64,000 nucleotides of DNA. It comes from Clostridium formicaceticum. GTDB taxonomy: Bacteria > Bacillota > Clostridia > Peptostreptococcales > Natronincolaceae. This document shows, in pieces, positions 19,013 through 26,803 of the stretch (position 1 is the stretch's first letter; each line of letters opens with the position of its first letter). A program made the translations under genes and the position numbers. The notes under the pieces are model-generated. The model ran no database searches and was not told the DNA's origin. It worked only from the letters and a program-made list of their open reading frames with translations. Location of the stretch: contig NZ_CP017603.1 in the NCBI RefSeq assembly GCF_001854185.1, positions 2,542,001-2,606,000 of the forward strand, in the 5' to 3' direction.

Positions 19013-20155
19013 TTGGGAATGGAAAACAAAATAATACATGCTCTTTTGTGGATGGTTTATGGTGATGCTTTAGGCTTTCTTAATGAAAACATAGAAGTCA
19101 AAACAGAGAAGTTGGAAAGCTTCTTATATAGATACAATGAAAATCTAGCTATGGAAAAACAAAAGGGACAGTACAGTTACATTACTGAACTGATCTTAAT
19201 CATGATAAAGTCTTTCATGGACCAAGATACGGATCTAAAAGTTGCGGTAGATTACCGTCGTTTTTATGAGGAGCTAAAACTATGGCAATATTACCGCCAC
19301 GGAAATCCTGGTAATCTTATTGGAAAGCTACAAGATGGTAAAAACTATTATGAAAGTCAGTTTTACTGGCAAGACAAAAGGGGCCATGGTATTCTTCGTG
19401 TTTTTCCAATTTTGTTGGCAAATAAGAACTACGCTGCTGCTGAGGAGGAGGCCTATAGAAGCATTATTTATTTAAATAGGCATCCACAAGTGATTCTAAC
19501 GGGTTTACTATTGATCAGGACAGGCTATATACTTTTAACAAAGGGTTTTATGGAGAAAGAAGACCTGGTGCAAGAACTGAAAAATTATTTAATTCATCTG
19601 CAATTTCAGCAATTAAATGAAAATATTAGAACAAAGTTGTCTGCAAACTACAAGATACAGTTTGAAAAAGAAAAAATAGCGTATATCTTAGACTTAGATC
19701 GGTTTTTACATAGGGCTATAGAAGGTTGTCCTTGGGATAGTAAAGTTGTTTTTTTAAAGGGCCTACAAAACGCATATCATCTTCAAGAAGGGACAAAAAT
19801 AGATTTTAAAGGATTGCCACAAGATGAGTGCAAAGAGGCAATAGCTATTGCCTATGGGCTTTGGGGAATCAATAGGCCACAGCAGGAGGAAAAATTACTG
19901 AAAGACCAGCAGTTTATTGAGGATATGGGGAAGTACTTATATAAGTTAAGAAATTTTGAAGTAAAAAGAAAGTCTTATGACAATAAAGAAAAAAGGATAG
20001 ACTTGTTTCAGCAGAAAAAAGATGACATCATAAGACATCCTCTATTAAACCTTGTGAAAATTAAAGAAAGATCGGAAACTCTCCACTATATCAAGTTATT
20101 GGTTGAAACAAAGTCAGGGACTTATACTTTTATTAAAGAAAAAACAAGGCAGTGA
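19013..20155 (+). CDS. Degenerate ADP-ribosylglycohydrolase-fold protein
   Basis: A 380-residue protein that I assign tentatively to the DraG/ADP-ribosylglycohydrolase fold. LLWMVYGDALGFLNE (about 11-25) resembles the N-terminal GxxxGDALG helix, and GHGILRVFPILLAN (about 124-137) resembles the NGxxMRxxPL motif. The metal-binding TDDT segment is replaced by YSYITE (about 54-59), and no DxxD pair is seen near the C-terminus, so hydrolase activity is doubtful. The start is TTG 19013, since GGGAGGAGG is spaced for it; ATG 19019 is the alternative. It has its own promoter and a shared terminator. Confidence 0.55.
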   Translation: MGMENKIIHALLWMVYGDALGFLNENIEVKTEKLESFLYRYNENLAMEKQKGQYSYITELILIMIKSFMDQDTDLKVAVDYRRFYEELKLWQYYRHGNPGNLIGKLQDGKNYYESQFYWQDKRGHGILRVFPILLANKNYAAAEEEAYRSIIYLNRHPQVILTGLLLIRTGYILLTKGFMEKEDLVQELKNYLIHLQFQQLNENIRTKLSANYKIQFEKEKIAYILDLDRFLHRAIEGCPWDSKVVFLKGLQNAYHLQEGTKIDFKGLPQDECKEAIAIAYGLWGINRPQQEEKLLKDQQFIEDMGKYLYKLRNFEVKRKSYDNKEKRIDLFQQKKDDIIRHPLLNLVKIKERSETLHYIKLLVETKSGTYTFIKEKTRQ

Positions 20156-20180
20156 TTAAAGGATTCTGCCTTGTTTCCTA
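20142..20180. terminator. Bidirectional terminator between convergent genes
   Basis: An 11-bp stem (20142-20152 with 20166-20176) spans the stop of the DraG-like gene and faces the convergent small gene. Confidence 0.7.
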
Positions 20181-20183
20181 TTT

Positions 20184-20384
20184 TCAACAGTTTTTTTCTA
20201 AGTAGTGAATAAATTCTTCTTCACTGGTATTGGCTAGAGAACTCAATTGCTTTACAATCGCATCCTTCAATTCAATAAAGGACGCTATCTTAGTATTTTC
20301 ACCTGTATATTCAAGGGCTTTAATGATCATCAGCATATCACGTTTTGAAACTTCTTCTACCGATATTTTAGAAAATTCATCCAT
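20184..20384 (-). CDS. Small conserved-looking protein of unknown function
   Basis: A 66-residue, mostly helical, acidic cytoplasmic protein (begins MDEFSKISVEEVSKRDM, ends HYLEKNC). I do not recognise a family. The frame is open up to a TTG at 20417, but the purine-rich site there (AGAGGAGGGAAAGGAAG) sits inside that extension and points to ATG 20384. It is convergent with the DraG-like gene. Confidence 0.6.
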   Translation of the reverse strand: MDEFSKISVEEVSKRDMLMIIKALEYTGENTKIASFIELKDAIVKQLSSLANTSEEEFIHYLEKNC

Positions 20385-20488
20385 ACTACTTCCTTTCCCT
20401 CCTCTATAAACTGACAAAATTTAATAAGTTACTATTTCTACATGAATAGAGAAAAACCTTCAAACTTTTACAACAATTTTACGATAAA

Positions 20489-20518
20489 AGAAAAAAGCAC
20501 TTATTCTTGAAGTGCTTT
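20489..20518 (-). terminator. Terminator of the phospholipase C-like gene
   Basis: AAAGCACTT/AAGTGCTTT stem (20494-20518) with a 7-nt loop and, reading the minus strand, a T6 run. Confidence 0.8.
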
Positions 20519-20554
20519 AAACAAAAAAGATGCATTTTCTTTAAGCTGTTAACC

Positions 20555-21145
20555 TTAAGCAGCTCTAGTGTTTTTACCATTGATTTTATTATGATAAATG
20601 ATATAGAAAGCCACAGCAGTAGATGCTTGAAGAGAGCTTTCTAGGTCGTTGAGATAGCTTTCTTTTTTTAGTGTATAGATTTCATGTAGACGGTCTATAA
20701 GGGATTGTATGGAGTCAGTAGTGGTATTATCTATATTAAAAAAAGAATTAGAAACCTCTATTTTCTTACTATAGGTTTTATACTGTTGGTGCAGGTTATT
20801 TTCGTAAGCAAGGTGCTCAAGAAAATGATTTTTGTAGGTTTTTCTGTCGTTATGAGGTACGCAAAAATAGTCGGAAATGAAATGTGTAACAATACCTATT
20901 TCAGTGGATAGTAATTTGATATGCTGCTTGTTATGATGCAATGTATACTGAGACAATTGTTGTATTTCCCTACAAATATAATCAAAGGATTGAGGCTTAA
21001 AGTGACGTAATCCTTTTAAGTGGAAGGGGATATCTGGTTTAACACTACCATAAATCAAGCTGCCCCTATCCAAAGATACATTGAACTTCTCCTTGATGCT
21101 TTTATGAAGGTGTTTCGCAATAATAACATGACTTTGAGGTAACAA
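20555..21145 (-). CDS. Zinc-dependent phospholipase C-like protein
   Basis: A 196-residue protein with the histidine and aspartate pattern of the zinc-dependent phospholipase C/S1-P1 fold. It shows SHVIIAKHLH at the N-terminus, GSVKPDIPFHLKG, and THFISDYFCVPHND near residue 90, where H-x3-D and H are presumed metal ligands. No signal peptide is evident, unlike secreted toxins of this family, so it may be intracellular. The likely start is TTG 21145, with AAGGGTGG 7 bp upstream on the minus strand. Family assignment is by motif only. Confidence 0.72.
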   Translation of the reverse strand: MLPQSHVIIAKHLHKSIKEKFNVSLDRGSLIYGSVKPDIPFHLKGLRHFKPQSFDYICREIQQLSQYTLHHNKQHIKLLSTEIGIVTHFISDYFCVPHNDRKTYKNHFLEHLAYENNLHQQYKTYSKKIEVSNSFFNIDNTTTDSIQSLIDRLHEIYTLKKESYLNDLESSLQASTAVAFYIIYHNKINGKNTRAA

Positions 21146-21316
21146 AAAAGTACCACCCTTTCTTGTAAATGATCTTACTAAATAGTATTATATTGAATAA
21201 ATGTCAATAATACAATAGGGTTTACATTTAATTTACAATTATGCGTTATTTTTCACTGGAGCATAAATAGATAAGCCTCATAAGGAATCTATCTATTTTT
21301 TGCCCATGAAAAACTA

Positions 21317-21325
21317 TGCTATAAT
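21317..21325 (+). promoter_or_regulatory. Extended -10 promoter element
   Basis: TGCTATAAT (hexamer 21320-21325) about 50 bp upstream of the radical SAM gene; no clear -35 box. Confidence 0.45.
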
Positions 21326-21375
21326 GTACATAGGTTTCAAGAAAAATACAATAGAGAAAAGAGGCTATTGAAAGC

Positions 21376-23142
21376 ATGAAGGTATTATTAGCAGCAGTAA
21401 ATGCCAAGTACATACACACCAATCTAGCTGTTAGGTACTTGAAAAAAACTACAGAGGATTTGGTGGATTGTGTAGAGATCGTTGAGTTCACGATCAACCA
21501 TAGTCAACATTACATATTGAATGAAATCTATAAAATGCAGCCAGATATTGTTTGTTTTTCCTGCTACATTTGGAATATAGAAATGATTCACCAGATAAGC
21601 AGATTACTAAAAAAAGTTATGCCGCAGGTTATGATTATTGTAGGAGGCCCAGAGGTTTCCTTTGAGACGGCAAAAATCATGGAGGAAAATGATGCTATAG
21701 ATATCGCTGTAATTGGGGAGGGGGAAAAAACCTTCAGACAGTTGATGGTGGCGATGCAGGAGAACCAAGACTATTCAGAGATTTTATCCATAGCCTTTAG
21801 AGCAAGGGGACAGGTCTTCATAAATGAGGTAGATGCATTGCCTCTATGTATGGAAGAAGTTCCCTTTGCTTATCATGAAGAGGCCTTAGATCCAGATAAA
21901 ATTGTATATTATGAAAGTTCACGGGGTTGTCCTTTTAATTGTCAGTATTGTTTATCATCATCCTTTGCAGGAGTAAGGTTTAGGCCTATTGAAATCGTCA
22001 AAAAGGAGCTGAAGTTTTTTATCGATCAAGAAGTAAAGCAAGTAAAGTTTGTAGATCGAACCTTCAATGCGAAAAAAAGCTATGCGATGGAAATTATGCA
22101 GTATATTATTGAGCATAACAAAGGAAAAACTAATTTTCATTTTGAAGTAACTGCTGATTTGATGGAAGAGGATATGCTAGCCTTTCTGCATAAGATTCCT
22201 GTGGGACTGTTTCAGTTTGAGATAGGGGTTCAGTCCACCAATCCAGAAACCTTAGAAGCTATTCAAAGAAAAATGAACTTTCCAAGACTAAGGGAAGTTG
22301 TGAAGGTAGTATCTCGTGGAAAAAATATTCATCAGCATCTAGATCTGATTGTAGGTTTGCCGCAGGAGGACTACTTTAGTTTTAGAAAGTCCTTTGATGA
22401 TGTCTTTTCCTTAAGGCCTGAAAAATTACAGGTGGGTTTTTTAAAGTTATTAAAGGGTTCTGGGCTTAGAAGAGATGCTGCCCAATATGGCTATATTTAT
22501 GATGATCAACCTCCTTATGAGGTGTTGGAAAATGATAGTATATCCTATGGAGAGATTATGAACTTAAAGGGTATAGAAGAAATGGTAGAAACCTATTGGA
22601 ATACGAGAATGTTTTCTGCTGCTATTGAAGCAATCGTCAGTAGTTTTTATACCAGTTCCTTTAGATTTTTTGAAGATTTATGGAGGTATTGGGAGGTCAG
22701 AGGTTATCATCATCAAGCCCATAGTAGGAACAAACTCTATGAAATTTTAATAGATTTTTATGACGATCAAGGTTTTGTAAATATAGAGGTTTTTAAAGAC
22801 TTATTGAAATTTGATTATATCAAGCATAACAAAACTTCTACCATACCAAAGTTTTTTCCTATGATAGAGGAGACAGGTTTTAAAGACAGCTGTCATAAGT
22901 TTTTACAGCAAGCAGAAAACCTACAGAGATATTTACCTCAATATATTGATTTACCAGCAAAACAGATCGTTAAAAAAGTGCATTTTCAACAATTTGATTA
23001 TAATGTGATGAGATTAGAAGAAAATCCAGAAGAACTAAAGCATATGACAAAAGAAAGGGTAGTTTTGCTATTTGATTATGACATAGATAACAAGGCAATA
23101 GATCACTGTAGATATTTTCTTCTAGATACTATTGAAACTTAA
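21376..23142 (+). CDS. B12-binding-domain radical SAM protein (DUF4080 type)
   Basis: A 588-residue radical SAM enzyme. An N-terminal cobalamin-binding-like domain (about 1-140; IIVGGPEVSFE and AVIGEGEKTF) precedes the radical SAM core, with its 4Fe-4S motif in SSRGCPFNCQYCLSS near residue 190. The C-terminal third matches my memory of DUF4080. It lacks the usual DxHxxG of true B12-binding domains, so cobalamin use is uncertain. The substrate is unknown; such genes are common in Clostridia. The next gene starts 46 bp downstream. Confidence 0.85.
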   Translation: MKVLLAAVNAKYIHTNLAVRYLKKTTEDLVDCVEIVEFTINHSQHYILNEIYKMQPDIVCFSCYIWNIEMIHQISRLLKKVMPQVMIIVGGPEVSFETAKIMEENDAIDIAVIGEGEKTFRQLMVAMQENQDYSEILSIAFRARGQVFINEVDALPLCMEEVPFAYHEEALDPDKIVYYESSRGCPFNCQYCLSSSFAGVRFRPIEIVKKELKFFIDQEVKQVKFVDRTFNAKKSYAMEIMQYIIEHNKGKTNFHFEVTADLMEEDMLAFLHKIPVGLFQFEIGVQSTNPETLEAIQRKMNFPRLREVVKVVSRGKNIHQHLDLIVGLPQEDYFSFRKSFDDVFSLRPEKLQVGFLKLLKGSGLRRDAAQYGYIYDDQPPYEVLENDSISYGEIMNLKGIEEMVETYWNTRMFSAAIEAIVSSFYTSSFRFFEDLWRYWEVRGYHHQAHSRNKLYEILIDFYDDQGFVNIEVFKDLLKFDYIKHNKTSTIPKFFPMIEETGFKDSCHKFLQQAENLQRYLPQYIDLPAKQIVKKVHFQQFDYNVMRLEENPEELKHMTKERVVLLFDYDIDNKAIDHCRYFLLDTIET

Positions 23143-23188
23143 GGAGAGGACATTATATAATAGAATACTATAGAGAGGTGAGAAAAAA

Positions 23189-23935
23189 ATGGAAATTCTT
23201 AAAGACATTTTTTATACCAATAGAAAAATTGGAAAAACCGCATTATCCAGTACGTTAAAAAATTGGCCCATCATTTTTACCGGATTATTCTATTCTTTAG
23301 CAAGCTTTATACTGATGATGCTATTGCCTTTTTTCTGGATACTGGGTGGATTAGTAGGTATTATTTTTATGAGTGCAATACTTTCCAACTATCTGTACTT
23401 AATTTATTGTATTATCAAAAAAGATAGATTTACTTTGCAGGATTTCAAAGATGGATTTACAGTGTACTTAAGAAAAGTATGGGGCGTGTCCTTTATAGGT
23501 TGGGTAGCAATGCTAATTATCAATACTTTTTTAATGCCTGGATTTAGGCGAGGTTTTCAGCCTATGGGCTTAGGGGTGATGATTAATTTTTTAGCATTTG
23601 CACTATTTAATGCTTTGCCTGAGGTAGTCTATCAAAAACACTATAATCCTTGGGAGTCTATAACCTATGCTTTAGAATTTGTAAGGGATAATTGGATAGA
23701 ATGGTTTGCTCCTAATTTAGTTTTAATAGGAGTGCTATACCTCTTTACCGGCACTTTGTTAACGGGAATTTTTAACTATCATTTGCCTCTTAGCTTGATT
23801 TTTTCTCCTAGAGGTATTGTGCTATACCTATTGGGGCAAGTATGGTTTTCTTTTATCATGATTTATCGGGGATATCTCTTTGAATTACTAAGCACCAGCA
23901 ATAGAAGAAAGAGATTATTTATGAGAGAATTTTAA
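23189..23935 (+). CDS. Multi-spanning membrane protein, unknown function
   Basis: A 248-residue protein with about six hydrophobic helices (for example LASFILMMLLPFFWILGG, VSFIGWVAMLIINTFL and LVLIGVLYLFTGTLL). It has a basic N-terminal segment and ends in a basic tail. I recognise no catalytic motif. AGAGAGGTGAG precedes the ATG. It sits between the radical SAM gene and the TPR gene in the same orientation. Confidence 0.75.
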   Translation: MEILKDIFYTNRKIGKTALSSTLKNWPIIFTGLFYSLASFILMMLLPFFWILGGLVGIIFMSAILSNYLYLIYCIIKKDRFTLQDFKDGFTVYLRKVWGVSFIGWVAMLIINTFLMPGFRRGFQPMGLGVMINFLAFALFNALPEVVYQKHYNPWESITYALEFVRDNWIEWFAPNLVLIGVLYLFTGTLLTGIFNYHLPLSLIFSPRGIVLYLLGQVWFSFIMIYRGYLFELLSTSNRRKRLFMREF

Positions 23936-24041
23936 CACTAAATTAATTATAGGTATGGGCCTTTAGCTTATATCTCCAATATTAAGTGGAATAGATTAAA
24001 GCCCATGGGTGTAAGTCTATATAGAGATATGGAGGGAAGAA

Positions 24042-25172
24042 ATGAAATTTTTAATAGATGCGTATTTATTGAAAAAAACAGAAGAACTATCTTTTGTTCA
24101 TCTAAAGCATGATGCAGCTTTAAAGATAAAAGCCTATCATTTACCTAGTGCAGGACTAGACGTACCGATATTGACGACGGAGTTAGCAGAAAATATTAAG
24201 AAGAAAAAAGAAAGCGAAGTTATAACCATTGGTAGTATCATAAGGGGAATGGTTTATTTGCTAGGGATAGATCCTGAATTTAAATATAAAGAGGAGTATA
24301 TTAAGTTTTTGTATGCTGCAAATCCACAAGTAGAGGAATATGTGCTTGTAGAGGGGCTAAAGTACTTAAACAGCTACAAATTGTTGGAGGGTATTATCTT
24401 TTTTAAGGCTTTAGTTTTCTTAAACCCTAACAGTGTAGAAGGTTTACTAAATTATGCACTAGCTTTATTAGACTACAGGGACCAAGAGCTTGTAGATAAG
24501 AAAAAAAATTATAAACTTTTTACAAAGGAAGCCCAAGAGAAATTAGAAACATTGTTGAACTTAGACCCTCAACAACCTTTGGCCTACTATTATCTGGGAT
24601 TTATATATAAAGATCAAAAAGCCTTCAATAAAGCAAAGTTTCATTGGGAAAAAGCAATGCTATTAGATTTAGATGAAGGAATCAAGGAGCAAATAAAAGA
24701 ATGCTTGTTCCAACTGGAGGATATGGCTCAGTATGAGAGGGGATACGAGACCATCTTAGCAGGAAAGCCAGAGGAAGGATTACCCCTGCTGGAGGGACTT
24801 TATGAGAAATATCAAGGATGGTGGAACTTGGTATTTTTTGTAGGTTTAGGGCATCGACAGCTGGGTAACTTTCATGAGGCCATTCAATATTTTAAAAGAG
24901 TTTTAGAATTAAACAAAGACCAGTTGGATGCGATGGTGGAATTAGGCCTGTGTTATGGAGGTCTTGGGGAGTTACAGAAGGCTATAGAGTACTTTCATAG
25001 GGCGATAGAAATAGGTGGGGAAGATAGTGAGATACTATGTAATTTAGCGATGATGTATATGGAAATCGGAGATCTTCAGAAGGCTGGAGAATCTATCAGC
25101 GCTTCTTTAAGACTAAATCCAGAGGATGAGATTACGCTGGCATGTAAAAACAAGCTGGAGGCTATGAAGTAA
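24042..25172 (+). CDS. Tetratricopeptide repeat protein
   Basis: A 376-residue cytoplasmic protein. The first 90 residues are not repeat-like. From about residue 100 helical repeats appear, clearest near the C-terminus: LGHRQLGNFHEAIQYFKRVL, LGLCYGGLGELQKAIEYFHR and LAMMYMEIGDLQKAGESISA. These are canonical TPR spacings, so a scaffold role is likely. No enzymatic domain is seen. GGAGGGAAG precedes the ATG, and a strong terminator follows. Confidence 0.88.
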   Translation: MKFLIDAYLLKKTEELSFVHLKHDAALKIKAYHLPSAGLDVPILTTELAENIKKKKESEVITIGSIIRGMVYLLGIDPEFKYKEEYIKFLYAANPQVEEYVLVEGLKYLNSYKLLEGIIFFKALVFLNPNSVEGLLNYALALLDYRDQELVDKKKNYKLFTKEAQEKLETLLNLDPQQPLAYYYLGFIYKDQKAFNKAKFHWEKAMLLDLDEGIKEQIKECLFQLEDMAQYERGYETILAGKPEEGLPLLEGLYEKYQGWWNLVFFVGLGHRQLGNFHEAIQYFKRVLELNKDQLDAMVELGLCYGGLGELQKAIEYFHRAIEIGGEDSEILCNLAMMYMEIGDLQKAGESISASLRLNPEDEITLACKNKLEAMK

Positions 25173-25192
25173 AAAGCTTTATTTGGAACATA

Positions 25193-25233
25193 AAAACCAT
25201 TTTAGATTTTAATAATCTAAAATGGTTTTTTGT
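25193..25233 (+). terminator. Intrinsic terminator after the TPR gene
   Basis: A perfect 16-bp stem (25193-25208 with 25214-25229) with a 5-nt loop and a following T tract. Confidence 0.93.
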
Positions 25234-25253
25234 GTTTTCGAAAGAAAAAGATT

Positions 25254-25334
25254 TGTCTAAAAATGTTTGGACTTTAAAGAAAAAATGCTCGAAATTTGGA
25301 CTGCTTAAAGAAAAAAATGCTCAAAAATTGGACA
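25254..25334 (+). promoter_or_regulatory. Enhancer cluster 1 for a sigma54 activator
   Basis: Three related elements start exactly 32 bp apart at 25254, 25286 and 25318. The clearest are TGCTCGAAATTTGGAC (25286-25301) and TGCTCAAAAATTGGACA (25318-25334), an imperfect dyad TGYTC-N7-GGACA. Spacing at about three helical turns and position 53 bp upstream of a -24/-12 promoter are typical of upstream activator sites. The activator at 38947-40842 is the likely ligand (inference). Confidence 0.75.
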
Positions 25335-25384
25335 AAAATTTATTTACACATAAAGAATGGTAGTTATAGCAAAGGATTTTAGCG

Positions 25385-25402
25385 TTGGCATAGGAATTGC
25401 AA
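25385..25402 (+). promoter_or_regulatory. Sigma54 promoter P1
   Basis: TTGGCATAGGAATTGCAA has GG at 25387-25388 and GC at 25399-25400 with exactly 10 bp between, matching the -24/-12 consensus. No gene starts before 25718, so it gives a long leader that passes through the second module. Confidence 0.75.
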
Positions 25403-25514
25403 TATAAATAGCAAAACCTTTTGTTAAGGATTGTTAAGGAAAAATTTATTAGGAATGGGTAGCAGAAGGGCGTATAGGTTCATGTAGTAAGAATGTAAGC
25501 TTCAAGAAGTAAAT

Positions 25515-25563
25515 TGCTCAAAAAATGGACACACTCCAAAACAACATGTACAAAAATTGGACA
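25515..25563 (+). promoter_or_regulatory. Enhancer cluster 2 for a sigma54 activator
   Basis: TGCTCAAAAAATGGACA (25515-25531) and TGTACAAAAATTGGACA (25547-25563) repeat the element of cluster 1 with the same 32-bp step. They end about 53 bp before promoter P2, the same geometry as module 1. Confidence 0.78.
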
Positions 25564-25614
25564 AATATCATTTTTAAAAATCTAAGAATCTAGTATTTTC
25601 AGTCCCTTTAGAGT

Positions 25615-25632
25615 TTGGCATGAAGTTTGCTT
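25615..25632 (+). promoter_or_regulatory. Sigma54 promoter P2
   Basis: TTGGCATGAAGTTTGCTT with GG at 25617-25618 and GC at 25629-25630, spaced by 10 bp. It lies 86 bp before the MoeA-like start and is the proximal promoter of the Mop block. Confidence 0.82.
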
Positions 25633-25717
25633 TATATAATAAAAAAGAAACTTCTAAATAAATATACTAACGTTGTTGAAAACGTTATTGAAAAAACTCT
25701 GGAAAGGGGAATGGAAA

Positions 25718-26746
25718 TTGAAACTTGTTTCTGTTAAAGACGCAGTGGGGATGGTGCTGGCTCATGATATGACCCAAATTATTCCTGGAAAGTCAAAAGA
25801 CGCAGCCTTTAGAAAGGGTCACATCATCACATCAAAAGATGTCCCGCAGCTTTTAAGTATGGGAAAAGATCATATCTATATTTTTGAATTAAAATCAAAT
25901 CATCTCCATGAAAACGATGCAGCTATGAGAATGGCAACAGCAGCAGGAAATGGCATTGTTCTTTCTGAGCCGAAGGAAGGCAAAGTAGACTTATTGTCAT
26001 CCTATGATGGTTTAGTGAAGGTGAATCATAGAGCTTTGCATGCTATTAATGAAGAAATAGAAGTGATGTTTGCCACCATCCATACCAACCAAGCAGTGGT
26101 GGCAGGAAAAATGATTGGAGGAACAAGAATCATTCCTTTGACCATCCCGGAATCAAGAATTGAAAAGGTTGAAAAAATTTGCAAAGAAAATTATCCCTTA
26201 ATAGAGGTAAAACCCTTCAAGTCTATGAAGGCAGGAATCATTATTACAGGTACAGAGGTATATGAAGGAAGAATACAGGATGGTTTTGGTCCAGTGCTTT
26301 CTAAGAAGTTTACGGAAGCCAACTGTGCTTCTATGAAACCCATTTTTGTAAGAGATGATGCAGAAATGATCGCAGAAAGTATACAAGTTCTGTTACATGA
26401 AGGTGCTGAGATTATCGTAATAAGTGGAGGGATGTCGGTAGATCCTGATGATGTCACACCAGTAGGTATCAAAAAAGCGGGAGCATCCATTGTTTCTTAT
26501 GGTGCACCCATACTGCCTGGGGCAATGTTTCTCTTATCCTATATAGAAGATGTTCCGGTGTTGGGTTTGCCGGGATGTGTCATGTACAATAAAAGGTCCA
26601 TTTTTGATTTGGTTTTTCAGAGAATTTTAGCGGGAGAGAAACTTACCCGTCAAGATATTACCAGTTTAGGTCATGGTGGAATATGTTTAAGGTGCGAAAA
26701 TTGTATATTTCCTAACTGTAGCTTTGGAAAAGGAGGACTTTATTAA
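25718..26746 (+). CDS. MoeA-like molybdopterin-binding protein with Cys-rich tail
   Basis: A 342-residue protein of the MoeA/molybdopterin-binding (MoCF) superfamily, probably acting in molybdenum cofactor handling for the adjacent Mo enzyme. It opens KLVSVKDAVGMVLAHDMTQI, as in these proteins. The MoCF-type segment AGIIITGTEVYEGRIQD is followed by ISGGMSVDPDD and VLGLPGCVMYN. The C-terminus carries four closely spaced cysteines (CLRCENCIFPNC), a metal-site candidate absent from ordinary MoeA. The open frame reaches a TTG at 25673, but AAAGGGG 8 bp before TTG 25718 and the family N-terminus favour the latter. Confidence 0.82.
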   Translation: MKLVSVKDAVGMVLAHDMTQIIPGKSKDAAFRKGHIITSKDVPQLLSMGKDHIYIFELKSNHLHENDAAMRMATAAGNGIVLSEPKEGKVDLLSSYDGLVKVNHRALHAINEEIEVMFATIHTNQAVVAGKMIGGTRIIPLTIPESRIEKVEKICKENYPLIEVKPFKSMKAGIIITGTEVYEGRIQDGFGPVLSKKFTEANCASMKPIFVRDDAEMIAESIQVLLHEGAEIIVISGGMSVDPDDVTPVGIKKAGASIVSYGAPILPGAMFLLSYIEDVPVLGLPGCVMYNKRSIFDLVFQRILAGEKLTRQDITSLGHGGICLRCENCIFPNCSFGKGGLY

Positions 26747-26803
26747 CAAACAAAACTCATGATGGCAACACTAAAATTTATATAAATGAAAGGGGAAAAA
26801 AGT

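Noticed and set aside
23936-24041. TATGGGC...GCCCAT inverted repeat as a terminator
   Set aside because: Imperfect stem with a long loop and no T run.
25450-25490. Ten-codon frame (MGSRRAYRFM) between the two sigma54 promoters as a leader peptide
   Set aside because: Weak ribosome binding site and no sign of attenuation downstream.
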